Assembly (NCBI RefSeq): GCF_000758605.1
Contig: NZ_CP009282.1
Coordinates: 6,448,001 to 6,512,000, forward strand
Origin: Paenibacillus sp. FSL R5-0912
GTDB lineage: Bacteria; Bacillota; Bacilli; Paenibacillales; Paenibacillaceae
Length of the DNA stretch: 64,000 nt
Direction: 5' to 3'
Under the pieces are notes generated by a model. That model was not told the origin of the DNA. It made no database searches and saw nothing but the letters and a program-made list of their open reading frames with translations. A program made the translations under genes and the position numbers. Positions 44,514-53,679 of the stretch are shown here, one piece after another (the stretch's first letter is position 1; every line of letters starts with the position of its first letter).

Positions 44514-44723
44514 ATGGCACAGTTTTTTGAAATCCTATATTGGTTTGCGATGATTGGCATGTCTGTTGTACTGGCAGGAACCACAATACTCGTCTTCGCG
44601 CTGGGCTTCAAATTCATCAAAGACCGCCGCAGAGTTCTGGGCGCCGGCTGTATTGCCTTTTCCCTGGGGGCCGCTGCCCTGATCGTGTTCATGATTAATT
44701 TCAAATTCATACTTCCGGCCTGA
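44514..44723 (+). CDS. Small membrane protein of unknown function
   Basis: 69 residues with two predicted helices (about 6-30 and 42-64) joined by a basic loop KFIKDRRR. No motif I recognise. Real-gene evidence is the GGAGGGGAGGG Shine-Dalgarno before the ATG and well-behaved codon use. Isolated; no clear operon partner. Confidence 0.6.
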   Translation: MAQFFEILYWFAMIGMSVVLAGTTILVFALGFKFIKDRRRVLGAGCIAFSLGAAALIVFMINFKFILPA

Positions 44724-45113
44724 ACCAAAGCTCCCGGCAGCTATGGCAAAAGACATCCGTAGTGCAGACTGCCTTTTATCATTGCTGCCTTTGAGCGGAA
44801 TCTCAAGTATACATGCTTCATAGATTTGCCTGAGATACTATATTCTATTAAACCGTGAAGGGTTGGCCTGTGCCGATGGACAGCTTCATTAGCTGAATCT
44901 TATCCTGCCCTTAACACCCGGCTGCTCTCCAAATACTAAATCCATCCCCAGACCCGCTATGAATATGCCTCGCGGCTCCAACCCTGCTTATCCCATTCTG
45001 GCTTTTTAAATTTTCATCCATAATTTCACATTATCATCATTTTACACAATATACCTTAAATGGATCTATGTTAAGATTAGTAGCGTGGATATTCGAAAAA
45101 AGGAGAATTTAAC
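44724..45113. other. 390-base intergenic stretch, nothing recognised
   Basis: Between the small membrane gene and the O-antigen-ligase gene. No supported gene, repeat or hairpin; the last 80 bases are AT-rich and presumably hold the promoter of the downstream gene. Confidence 0.4.
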
Positions 45114-47936
45114 GTGTCGAAACCTGTATACGGCAAACAAGCGGCTCCTTCCAAAATGACCGAAAAGAATTCCGGACCCGCATGGGCGCTCTGCATTGCC
45201 TTCATCCTGTTCCTGGGCTGGACCCCCTTCCAGGTTGGATTGTTCAACGGAATGAGAGTGGAATTTGAGAAGCCCATTTATATGGCTGCCTTGCTGAGCG
45301 GTCTGCTCCTGCTGGTCTGTGCTGTCCTGTACTTCAAGACCTTCAGGCTGGATGGGCAGCGCGATCTGCTTACCTTAGCCGCAATTCTGCTCCCGTTAAC
45401 TTACGCCTTGTCCCTGTGGGGGGCCGCTTCACATTATATGGCGATGAACATGCTGTTCACCCAATTCACTTATGTGGCGGTCTTCATTACCAGTGTGTAT
45501 CTGCTCCGCCAGAGGCAGCTCAATAATGTTATTCAGCTGGGTACTCTCGCAATCGCTTATGTGATCGTCGGTTTCGGTCTATTGAACTGGCTCGGAAGCT
45601 GGAAGCTTGCCGGCAGTCTTGTAGGCTGGTTCTCGGATACTGTGGTCAACGGCAAGTACACTGAAGCGGTGATGACCGATTCGAACGGGCTTCGCCTGAC
45701 TTCCATTTTCCAGTATGCCAATACATATGCAGCGTTCCTGATGGCTTTTCTGTTCGTCGCTTTATTCGCGCTGATCCGCTCCCGGAAATGGTACGGACAG
45801 CTGATGCACGGATTTATGCTGGTTCCCTTCATCGTCTCCCTGCTGCTTACCTTGTCCCGCGGCGGTCTGGTCCTGCTGCCTGTGGTACTCATTATCCTGC
45901 TGCTTTTCCTGAAGCCTGTGCAGCAGATACTCTGGATTATCAATCTTGCCATTGCCGGCGTATTGTCTCTGCTGATCACGAATCCGGTGACCGGACTGGG
46001 CCTGGAGCTGAATACCTCCTTCACTTCCACGGCAGCCCTGCATGGCTGGAGTTATCTGCTGGGGGCGTCCGCTTCTACTGCCACGCTCTGCTGGGTTGTC
46101 CAGCATTACTTAGCACCTTGGCTGGGCCGCAAGCTCGGCAGCATAGAATCACGCCGCTGGAGCGGAGCATGGATTCCTGTGGTGTCTGTCGCCGGTGTGT
46201 TGATTCTCGCCTTCCTGTTCATCGGGACCAGCGCGCGCAATATTCTGCCGGCGAATATCAGTACCCGGCTGGAGAATATCAACTTCAAGCAGCACAGTGT
46301 GCTCGAACGTTTCACATTTTATATAGATGCCATGAAGGTGGTCAAAGATTATCCGGTACTTGGCACCGGAGGCGGGGGCTGGGCATCACTCTATGAGCAT
46401 TACCAGAACAACCCTTACCTGAGCCACCAGGTCCACAACTTTTTCCTGCAGTACCTGATTGAAGTGGGCATCCTCGGCTTTATCGTGTTCATGGGCTTCA
46501 TCCTGTTCATTTTCTACAAATATATCAGGGGATACCTGAAGCGCGACAAAGACGATTATAACAACGGGTTTTTCTATCTCATCATCGCGTTGTCGATTCT
46601 TGTTCACAGCCTGCTTGATTTCAATATGAGCTATGCGTTCATGGGGATTCTGGTCTTCCTCGCTCTGGGAGGGATGACCGTTGTCATGGAGAGCAGACCG
46701 CTCCGTCTCAAGTGGAACAAGCTCTGGATCAGAGCCGGGTATTTCGGGCTGCTGGGAATCGGCACCGGGTATCTGCTGTTCCTGTCTCTGGGGTATATCA
46801 GTTCCAGCTCTGAAGCCTATGCAGCCAAGAAGCTGGTCAACGTCAGCCAATCTTATGATGAGATCAAAGCCCCTCTGGTAAAAGCACTCAAAACCCGCCC
46901 GAATCATCCCGAATCGGCGGCATATCTGTCCATGCTGGATCAGCAGGTATTTACACAAACACAGAATGAACAGTTTCTGGACGAATCCTATGCTGTGTTA
47001 ACCCGCGCACTTGAAGGTGAGCCTTATAACAAAGATCTGCTGTCCCAGCTGGCGAAATATTATGATCTGAAGGGCCAGAGTGAAGAGTCTTACCGGGTGT
47101 ATCTCGATAATGCGGACAAGTTCATGTGGGATATTAACTGGTATGATCATCTGATCAGCCGTGCCTCCCTCCTTGGGCTGCAGGCATATGCCAAGCAAGA
47201 TGAGGCAGGGAAACAGAAGTACTTCAATAGTGCCCTGGCTTCCTACAAGCATGTAACGGACGGCATTGAGCATTTGAAGACTCTTCCACCCGAGCAGCTT
47301 CAGGGCCGTGAATTCTTCGTTACCTCAACGATTGCCCTGAATGCAGGCCGAATCCAATCCCTGACCGGAGACGGGGAAGCTGCTGGGGCAACGGTGAAGC
47401 AAGGCTTCATCAATGGTTACGAAGATTTGACGGATACCAGTACACTCTGGACTACGGATTGGTACAACGGAGTGATCAGCCGTTCCCAGGAGTTAGGAGC
47501 CGCAGCTCTGAAGCGGGCACTGGATGCTTATGCACTGGGCCAGACGGATCTGGGGGATCAGGAGACGGTTAATAAGGAAAGGTATTTCAAAACCGGACTG
47601 GATGCTTATGCCCATGCGGCTGCGGATGAAGAATGGTTCAGCACCCTTCCGGCTGAAGATCAGCAGGGACGGGGATCGATGATTACTTCAGTTATGCTGC
47701 TGAACGCCGGTAAGATCCAATATTTATCGAAACAATGGCAAGCCGCCGCAGCCACACTGCAGCAAGGGCTGAATGAGGATTATAACGATGCCGTCAACCG
47801 GGAAACGGCCCGCTGGTATCTCGCTGTACAGCAGAGAACACAGAGTGCCCAGGATCAGGCAGTGTATGACAAGCTGATTGCAGCTGATCCCGAAGAGGCA
47901 GTCAAGATTAACGAAGTTGCCGGTATGCCGCTCTAA
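45114..47936 (+). CDS. O-antigen ligase family / TPR membrane protein
   Basis: 940-residue protein: about 12 transmembrane helices (residues 20-575) with a large outer loop that carries the Wzy_C/WaaL-like segment (LGTGGGGWASLYEHYQNNPYLSHQVHNFFLQYLIEVG), then a TPR-rich soluble domain (about 600-935) with a repeated helix pattern including duplicated FFVTSTIALNAGRIQ- and GSMITSVMLLNAGKIQ-like units. Bacillota members are thought to ligate or polymerise surface polysaccharides; substrate unknown. GTG start with AAAGGAG upstream. No glycan cluster is adjacent, so it acts at a distance. Confidence 0.82.
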   Translation: MSKPVYGKQAAPSKMTEKNSGPAWALCIAFILFLGWTPFQVGLFNGMRVEFEKPIYMAALLSGLLLLVCAVLYFKTFRLDGQRDLLTLAAILLPLTYALSLWGAASHYMAMNMLFTQFTYVAVFITSVYLLRQRQLNNVIQLGTLAIAYVIVGFGLLNWLGSWKLAGSLVGWFSDTVVNGKYTEAVMTDSNGLRLTSIFQYANTYAAFLMAFLFVALFALIRSRKWYGQLMHGFMLVPFIVSLLLTLSRGGLVLLPVVLIILLLFLKPVQQILWIINLAIAGVLSLLITNPVTGLGLELNTSFTSTAALHGWSYLLGASASTATLCWVVQHYLAPWLGRKLGSIESRRWSGAWIPVVSVAGVLILAFLFIGTSARNILPANISTRLENINFKQHSVLERFTFYIDAMKVVKDYPVLGTGGGGWASLYEHYQNNPYLSHQVHNFFLQYLIEVGILGFIVFMGFILFIFYKYIRGYLKRDKDDYNNGFFYLIIALSILVHSLLDFNMSYAFMGILVFLALGGMTVVMESRPLRLKWNKLWIRAGYFGLLGIGTGYLLFLSLGYISSSSEAYAAKKLVNVSQSYDEIKAPLVKALKTRPNHPESAAYLSMLDQQVFTQTQNEQFLDESYAVLTRALEGEPYNKDLLSQLAKYYDLKGQSEESYRVYLDNADKFMWDINWYDHLISRASLLGLQAYAKQDEAGKQKYFNSALASYKHVTDGIEHLKTLPPEQLQGREFFVTSTIALNAGRIQSLTGDGEAAGATVKQGFINGYEDLTDTSTLWTTDWYNGVISRSQELGAAALKRALDAYALGQTDLGDQETVNKERYFKTGLDAYAHAAADEEWFSTLPAEDQQGRGSMITSVMLLNAGKIQYLSKQWQAAAATLQQGLNEDYNDAVNRETARWYLAVQQRTQSAQDQAVYDKLIAADPEEAVKINEVAGMPL

Positions 47937-47962
47937 CTATACTATTCCCAGACTAGAGAACA

Positions 47963-48052
47963 GCAAAAAGAGGCTGTCCCAAAGCCGTAAATGGCTTCTG
48001 GGATGCCTTCTTTTTTGTGTAAAGATTAACGTGTACACTTGAATGGACGCTC
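47963..48052 (+). repeat. Dispersed ~90-bp repeat with terminator hairpin, copy 1
   Basis: Hairpin AAAGAGGCTGTCCCAAAGCC...GGCTTCTGGGATGCCTTC with a T run, followed by a shared tail ending TTGAATGGACGCTC. It ends the O-antigen-ligase gene and has a close direct copy at 52981-53072. Confidence 0.75.
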
Positions 48053-48137
48053 ATCGGCGTTCCTGTGGAAGATTGCATCAACCAGATTAACGAATTATTA
48101 TTTATATCAGGTCTGGTTGTGTCTGGGAGGTAGTCAA

Positions 48138-48833
48138 ATGTCAAAAACGATATTAGTAGTAGACGATGATGAAGAAATCGTAAAACTCATCACCAAAAGT
48201 TTAAGGTACGAGCAATTTGCAGTAATCACAGCCCGTTCCGGGGAAGAAGCCTTATCTGCAGTGGATGATAATCACATTGACTTCATCGTTCTGGATATAG
48301 TGATGCCTGATATGAATGGACTTGATGTCTGCAGAAATATCCGGACATCCTATAATGTTCCCATCCTTTTTTTAAGTGCGCGTGATCAGGACATTGATAA
48401 AATTGTCGGTCTCGAAATAGGAGCAGACGATTACATGACCAAACCTTTCAGTATTCAGGAGCTGGCCTCCAGGATAAAGGCCCATTTCCGGAAAGTGGAC
48501 AGGCTGCATAAAGAGTGGGATGAGCTTAGTCCCGGGAAAGAAAAGGCGGATGCTCCGCTTATTTTGAACGATAAAACGTTTGAAGCCTTCCTGCATAGCC
48601 GGAAGCTCGACTTATCCACGAAAGAATTTCAAATTCTGTCTATCCTTATGCGTCATCCCAATCAGGTACTCAGCCGTGAGCAGATCTATGAGAAGGTCTG
48701 GGGAGACGAGTACGGAGAAATCAATACCGTAACGGTTCATATCAAGAATATCCGTAAGAAGCTGGGGCCTGAACATAACTTCATTAAAACCATTTGGGGT
48801 ATAGGCTATAAATATACGGAAAGAGAGCAATAG
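48138..48833 (+). CDS. OmpR/PhoB-type response regulator
   Basis: 231 residues: receiver domain with acidic residues D10-D11, phosphoacceptor D53 (VLDIVMPD), a switch lysine in MTKPFS, then a C-terminal winged helix (about 135-228; LSREQIYEKVWGDEYGEINTVTVHI). Start at MSKTILVVDD, preceded by GGGAGGTAGTCAA; earlier in-frame codons overlap a repeat and are not coding. Partner of the kinase one base downstream. Confidence 0.92.
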   Translation: MSKTILVVDDDEEIVKLITKSLRYEQFAVITARSGEEALSAVDDNHIDFIVLDIVMPDMNGLDVCRNIRTSYNVPILFLSARDQDIDKIVGLEIGADDYMTKPFSIQELASRIKAHFRKVDRLHKEWDELSPGKEKADAPLILNDKTFEAFLHSRKLDLSTKEFQILSILMRHPNQVLSREQIYEKVWGDEYGEINTVTVHIKNIRKKLGPEHNFIKTIWGIGYKYTEREQ

Positions 48834-48834
48834 G

Positions 48835-49890
48835 ATGAAACTGAAAATAAAACTTCCCCTCTTATTCCTGCTGATGCTTCTCATTCTTATGTTTTCCATT
48901 GGAATCTACCTGAAGTTTATCTTTGCAGTGTATTCTCCTATACGCACCACATTGCTGGACTCACGATATATAGCATTGCTGCTGCCCATATTTGCCATCG
49001 CGGGTTGCATATTTTTCATTCTGATCATCTATATTTATAGAAGCATAGAGAAGCCCATCCGGCGGCTGAATACCCGGCTGGGGGAAGTCAATGTGGTCCA
49101 TCCCCTGCCTCCGCTGGCTTCGAGGAGTAACGACGAGATCGGAGAACTTTATAAGCACTTCAATAAGATGGAGCACAGGCTTCAGCTCGCCCACAGAGAA
49201 CAGACTGATATGATTGCAGCCATCGCCCACGATTTGAAGACACCCCTGACCTCTATTAACGGCTTCACCGAACTGCTGGCTACACATAAGGACTTACCCG
49301 ACACTGAAAAGCAGGAATATTATGAACTGATTCAAAAGAAGTCAGCCTATATGGTTGAGCTCCTCAATGATTTCTCCCGCTTCACCAAAGAAACACTGGA
49401 GCTGGAATCCATGGTGACCACACGTGTAAAGGCAACAGAATTATTTGCAGACATCGCCTTTGAATATGAGTACGAGCTGGCGGGACTTGATATTGAACTG
49501 ACTTGCCGCCATTCCTTCACGGACAGCATCGGGCTGACGGTCAATGAACCGATGATCCGCCGGGTGTTCGGCAACCTCTTCAGCAATGCTGTAAGGTATG
49601 GAGGGAAGCCTGATCTGAAGGTGTACATGACCGGATATTTGCGGGAGCATCATGCCTATTTCCAGATTGAGGATAACGGAATCGGCGTACCGGATAAGGA
49701 TCTCTCTTCTCTGTTCCTTAAATTTTTCACGGTGGATAAATCGCGGCAAATCCAAAAGGGCGGACTTGGGCTGGGCCTGGCAAGCTGTAAATCTATTATT
49801 GAGCATCACGGGGGAGAGATTATGGCCTTCCCTTCCGAATATGGCGGTTTGGGAATAAGATTCAGCCTCCCCCTGGCTTCACTTCACTGA
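48835..49890 (+). CDS. Sensor histidine kinase with a short extracytoplasmic loop
   Basis: 351 residues. Helices at about 8-30 and 47-68 leave only ~16 residues outside, so it senses within or at the membrane. HAMP-like linker, then H-box H132 (AIAHDLKTPLTSING), N-box NLFSNAVRYGG, G boxes DNGIGVPD and GGLGLGLA. One base after the response regulator, so translationally coupled. Likely controls the downstream hydrolase/ABC genes, by position only. Confidence 0.9.
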   Translation: MKLKIKLPLLFLLMLLILMFSIGIYLKFIFAVYSPIRTTLLDSRYIALLLPIFAIAGCIFFILIIYIYRSIEKPIRRLNTRLGEVNVVHPLPPLASRSNDEIGELYKHFNKMEHRLQLAHREQTDMIAAIAHDLKTPLTSINGFTELLATHKDLPDTEKQEYYELIQKKSAYMVELLNDFSRFTKETLELESMVTTRVKATELFADIAFEYEYELAGLDIELTCRHSFTDSIGLTVNEPMIRRVFGNLFSNAVRYGGKPDLKVYMTGYLREHHAYFQIEDNGIGVPDKDLSSLFLKFFTVDKSRQIQKGGLGLGLASCKSIIEHHGGEIMAFPSEYGGLGIRFSLPLASLH

Positions 49891-49927
49891 TTGTATTTAC
49901 GCACTTCTTCTTCAACAACAAAAGATT

Positions 49928-49970
49928 AAAGGCTGTTGTCGGGTGTGACACCCAGGCGACAGCCTTTTTG
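49928..49970 (+). terminator. Terminator after the two-component genes
   Basis: AAAGGCTGTTGTCGGGTG-tga-CACCCAGGCGACAGCC followed by TTTTTG and a longer T run. Confidence 0.85.
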
Positions 49971-50103
49971 TTTTTTTAGCAGTTTATAGTTTTTTATATT
50001 CTCTTTATAAACATTTATTTTTCTTTTACCGAAGCTTCATCTTCGAATGTAAAAATAACTTCTAGTAAGATAATCACCGGTACCCGACAAGGAGGATGTT
50101 AAA

Positions 50104-51264
50104 ATGTCAATTGAGTTCAGCCGCTGGCCCAATAATTACATGATGTCATACCAGGTTACCAAAGCTTTGGGTATGGCAAGCCTCGGCGCTACGGATGTCA
50201 CCGAAATCTACGAGGCCTGCAAAAAAATCGACCCCGATGACAAGGCTACGTGGCACAGGGAGTGGCTCATCACCGCTCAGGCATTGGAAAAACACGGCAA
50301 GGAGGCCGAAACGGCCGGAAACTGGTATACCGCGCGGAACTGCTACATTCGTGCCTGCAATTACTACAGAATCGCAGAGTATGCGGTGATGGATGAGGAT
50401 GCTGAGAAAATCTGTATCTTTAAAAAGGTTAATGAACTCTTCGAAGCCGCCGGACAGTACTTCGATGTCCCCCCGGAGAAGATTGAGGTTGATTACGAGG
50501 ATGTCAAGCTGGATGGATACTTCTTCTCCCCTTCCTGGATCGAAGGCCCAAAACCGACCGTATTTGCGCTTAACGGTGGTGACGAGTGGTCCATTGAGAA
50601 TTATTTCTGGCTGGGTCCTGCCTTCCTTTCGTGCGGATATAACTTTTTGGTCTATGACCAGCCCGGCACCGGTCTATCGATGTACGAGAAGGGAAAGGGG
50701 CGACGGGCGGACAGCGAGGCTTTTCATTCCCGGGCCATCGACTTCCTTCTCACACGGCCGGAAGTTGATCCTGATAAGATTATCGTGCACGGGGAGAGTT
50801 TTGCAGCCTACGACTCCTTGCGGTTCGCTTCGTTCGATCACAGGATTGCTGCCGTGATCTCCGACGGCGGTACGCATGCCTTCGACTGGAAAGCCATGCT
50901 GTCATGGATGCCGCCAAGTCTGGCCGCACACGGCATGAGAATTCTGGGGGCGGAAAGCCTGGAGGATTTTGCGGAGAATCCGCGTTTTGCCTATGATCTT
51001 GAAGGCGTACTCCACCAGATCGAATGTCCGCTGCTTGTCATGCATGGAGCGGAGGAGATATTGGTTCAGCCCAATCCGCTGACACAGGCCATGAAGAATT
51101 ACGAGCAGGCCGGTTCGACAAACAAGACATTCTTCGCGATAGAGGATAGACGGCTTGGCGGATTAGAACACTGTCAGGTGGATAACATCAACGTGCTGCA
51201 TGAGGTAGCGCTGAATTGGCTCTGTTCTATTGGGCTTGGGCCAGCCGCCCCCCGCCAATCATAG
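50104..51264 (+). CDS. Alpha/beta hydrolase (FrsA/DHPON hydrolase-like)
   Basis: 386 residues, soluble. An N-terminal helical cap (about 1-120) precedes the alpha/beta core. The nucleophile elbow is HGESFAAY with S232; the oxyanion region is ALNGGDEWS; a late GLEHC supplies the likely His. At the usual acid position the sequence reads HGAEEI, with Glu in place of the commoner Asp, so the acid residue needs checking. Resembles 2,6-dihydropseudooxynicotine hydrolase and related C-C/ester hydrolases; substrate unknown. AAGGAGGATGTTAAA before the ATG; it precedes an ABC transporter by 27 bases. Confidence 0.8.
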   Translation: MSIEFSRWPNNYMMSYQVTKALGMASLGATDVTEIYEACKKIDPDDKATWHREWLITAQALEKHGKEAETAGNWYTARNCYIRACNYYRIAEYAVMDEDAEKICIFKKVNELFEAAGQYFDVPPEKIEVDYEDVKLDGYFFSPSWIEGPKPTVFALNGGDEWSIENYFWLGPAFLSCGYNFLVYDQPGTGLSMYEKGKGRRADSEAFHSRAIDFLLTRPEVDPDKIIVHGESFAAYDSLRFASFDHRIAAVISDGGTHAFDWKAMLSWMPPSLAAHGMRILGAESLEDFAENPRFAYDLEGVLHQIECPLLVMHGAEEILVQPNPLTQAMKNYEQAGSTNKTFFAIEDRRLGGLEHCQVDNINVLHEVALNWLCSIGLGPAAPRQS

Positions 51265-51291
51265 GAATTGTCATAGGAGGAGTTAGGAGCT

Positions 51292-52242
51292 ATGCAAATT
51301 TTATCAAAGAAAAAAAGCAGCAGCACGCCCGCTATACAAATTGACGGTGTGCACAAAAAGTTTGGCGACTATACCATATTAAACAATCTTTCGCTGGAGG
51401 TGAGCCGCGGTGAGATTTTCGGATTCCTGGGACTGAATGGCGCCGGGAAGACAACGACCATCAAGATGCTCCTAGCGATGCTGAAGCCAAACTCCGGCAA
51501 GCTCTATATGTTAGGTGAAAAGGTCGATGCCGGAAACTATAAATTATGGAGTAAGGTTGGATATTTGGAGGAGGCTACTTTTTACCCTGATCTGACTGTA
51601 GTTGAGAATCTTGACATCGCAAGGCGCATGCAAGGGGTACCTGACAAGGATGCCGTACATCAGGTGATCTATAAGCTGGGACTTGAGCCGCACCAAAAGA
51701 AAAAAGCAAAACATCTCTCTTTGGGTAACAAACAGCGCCTGGGACTCGCCAAAGCGATGATTCACAATCCGGAAATTCTAATCTTGGACGAGCCGATCAA
51801 CGGTCTTGATCCCGCAGGCGTGGCGGAGATACGGAATATGTTATATAATTTGGCAACAAATTTCGGAATAACTATTTTTATATCCAGCCATCTGTTAGAG
51901 GAGCTCTCGAAAGTGTCCACACGCATTGGGATTATTCACGGAGGCCAGCTTGTTAAAGAAGTCGCAATGGATAAGCTGGAGCAATCCTTACAGAAAAGCC
52001 TGGTCGTGAACGGACTGAACAAACCTGCCTTAAAGAAGGTGCTGGAAGAGCATGGCTATGCCTTTGAGGATACCCCGGACGGCTCTATTAAACTAACCAA
52101 CGAACATGCGGCAGATCATCCTGAACGGCTGGCCGAACTGCTGGTTCAGCGCAATCAGCCGCCAACATCGCTCCGGGTGATTACGGAGGATTTGGAAGGT
52201 TATTTTCTCCGCACCATTGGTATGACCAGGGGGTTTAAATAA
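51292..52242 (+). CDS. ABC transporter ATP-binding protein (export type)
   Basis: 316 residues. Walker A GLNGAGKTT, signature LSLGNKQR (unusual: LSxGN rather than LSGGQ), Walker B ILILDEP, H-loop SSHLLEELSK, and a ~90-residue C-terminal extension as in bacitracin/lantibiotic and CcmA-type exporters. GGAGGAGTTAGGAGC upstream. It overlaps the permease start (TAATG), so the two are coupled. Confidence 0.9.
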   Translation: MQILSKKKSSSTPAIQIDGVHKKFGDYTILNNLSLEVSRGEIFGFLGLNGAGKTTTIKMLLAMLKPNSGKLYMLGEKVDAGNYKLWSKVGYLEEATFYPDLTVVENLDIARRMQGVPDKDAVHQVIYKLGLEPHQKKKAKHLSLGNKQRLGLAKAMIHNPEILILDEPINGLDPAGVAEIRNMLYNLATNFGITIFISSHLLEELSKVSTRIGIIHGGQLVKEVAMDKLEQSLQKSLVVNGLNKPALKKVLEEHGYAFEDTPDGSIKLTNEHAADHPERLAELLVQRNQPPTSLRVITEDLEGYFLRTIGMTRGFK

Positions 52243-52958
52243 TGAATATTTTATCTGTTTTACATTGTGAGATTCGCAAGATTATCCGCTCTAATGTGTT
52301 CTGGATCATGTTTCTTGTGTTAGGCTTCGGGCCCATCATGATGGGCGTCGGAAATGTATTATCCAGTGACGCCGGCGGTGTCAACTGGGAGCAGTATTTA
52401 ACCGGATTGCTGGATACACTTGCCCCGCTGGGACTTATCGGATATACCTTTGTTGCGGCATGGGTATTCGGACGGGAGTTTGCGGATAGAACCATTAAAG
52501 ATTTGCTGGCAAAGCCCGTGTCCAGAGCGAAAATTGTATTGTCCAAATTCCTTGTCATTTTAGCATGGTGCCTGTTACTTTCCGTCTATATGTTTGCCGT
52601 AGGTTTTGCCGTAGGGGCGATTATGGGAGTTGAGGGCGGGTCCGCTTCCTTCATTTCGAGCTTGTTCTTTAAGTTCCTAATCACCTCTCTATTGTTCATT
52701 TTTGTGACCGCACCAACCATTCTTTTGGCTAACGTGACCAAGGGCTATCTGGCACCCCTGGGGCTCATCCTGATCATCGTCATTCTTTCCAATGTGCTCT
52801 CCTCTTTTGGATTTGCACCCTATTTCCCATGGACCATCCCGTCGGTATTTCAAAGCACCGGTTCTTTACAGCTCAGCAGTATATTGATACTTGCGTATAC
52901 AGGAATAGTCGGAATAGCCGGAACATTTGCCTGGTGGAGATATGCGGAGCAGCCATAA
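52242..52958 (+). CDS. ABC-2 type transporter permease
   Basis: 238 residues with six predicted helices and no soluble domain, the ABC-2 layout found next to such ATPases. The block ADRTIKDLLAKPVSRAKIVLSKFLV is the coupling-helix region of the family. Last gene of the hydrolase/ABC unit; a repeat-borne terminator follows. Confidence 0.87.
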   Translation: MNILSVLHCEIRKIIRSNVFWIMFLVLGFGPIMMGVGNVLSSDAGGVNWEQYLTGLLDTLAPLGLIGYTFVAAWVFGREFADRTIKDLLAKPVSRAKIVLSKFLVILAWCLLLSVYMFAVGFAVGAIMGVEGGSASFISSLFFKFLITSLLFIFVTAPTILLANVTKGYLAPLGLILIIVILSNVLSSFGFAPYFPWTIPSVFQSTGSLQLSSILILAYTGIVGIAGTFAWWRYAEQP

Positions 52959-52980
52959 ACAATCCAGTGCAGCAAGCAAA

Positions 52981-53072
52981 GCAAAAAGAAGCTGTCCCCA
53001 AAGCCATAAAATGGCGTCAGGGACGTCTTCTTTTTTTGCGTAAGATCAACGTATGCACATGAATGGACGCTC
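52981..53072 (+). repeat. Dispersed ~90-bp repeat with terminator hairpin, copy 2
   Basis: GAAGCTGTCCCCAAAGCC...GTCAGGGACGTCTTC hairpin with a long T run, then the tail ending CATGAATGGACGCTC, parallel to copy 1 at 47963-48052. It terminates the ABC operon. Confidence 0.75.
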
Positions 53073-53095
53073 CGCGAACGGGCTGTTGTTCCAAT

Positions 53096-53635
53096 TCAGC
53101 CGCGTGCCGCCATATACTCGTCCTTCAGGATAGAGTATTGGTAAGAGTCCAGCCACTTCCCCTTATGGCGCATATGTTCTCTCAGATGCCCTTCGTATAC
53201 CATTCCTATTCGTTGCATGACTCTGGCAGAGCCGGTATTCTCCGGGCGGCAGGTCGCGTAGATCCGGTGAAGATTAAGGTCATTGAAGCCCCATTCCAGC
53301 AGCACGGCGGCAGCCTCACTTGCAATACCCTGACCCCAATAGGAGCGGTTATAGCAGTAGCCGATCTCCCCCTGGCCTTCTCCGCTGATATGTATCCCGC
53401 AGCCGCCTATCAGTACATTCCCCTGCTTCAGAACGACTGCGTACTCGAACCCCTGGCGCGGCTCCTGCTGTTGCATATCCAAGGTCAGCCGGATATAGCT
53501 CCGGGTATCCTCCAGGGAATTGGGTCCCCAGATCATATACTTGGCCACTGCCGGATCGGAGGCATATTCATGTACCCGCTGGACATCCTCAGACCTGAAT
53601 TCCCGGATCAGCAGCCGGTTTGTTTCAAATTGCAT
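53096..53635 (-). CDS. GNAT family N-acetyltransferase (RimJ/RimL-like)
   Basis: 179 residues. Typical opening FETNRLLIREFRSEDVQRVHEYASD of the RimJ/RimL-like Acetyltransf_3 group, then GEIGYCYNRSYWGQGIASEA (acetyl-CoA loop) and the C-terminal ENTGSARVMQRIGM. Likely acetylates a protein N-terminus or a small amine; substrate unknown. AAGGATGTGACC precedes the ATG. Confidence 0.85.
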   Translation of the reverse strand: MQFETNRLLIREFRSEDVQRVHEYASDPAVAKYMIWGPNSLEDTRSYIRLTLDMQQQEPRQGFEYAVVLKQGNVLIGGCGIHISGEGQGEIGYCYNRSYWGQGIASEAAAVLLEWGFNDLNLHRIYATCRPENTGSARVMQRIGMVYEGHLREHMRHKGKWLDSYQYSILKDEYMAARG

Positions 53636-53679
53636 GCTTGGTCACATCCTTATGCTTACTGTTGTAATCCGGGGTGGCT

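Noticed and set aside
48039..48137. An N-terminal extension of the response regulator
   Set aside because: The upstream frame runs through the tail of the dispersed repeat; the ATG at 48138 has a good GGGAGG site and gives the normal receiver start.
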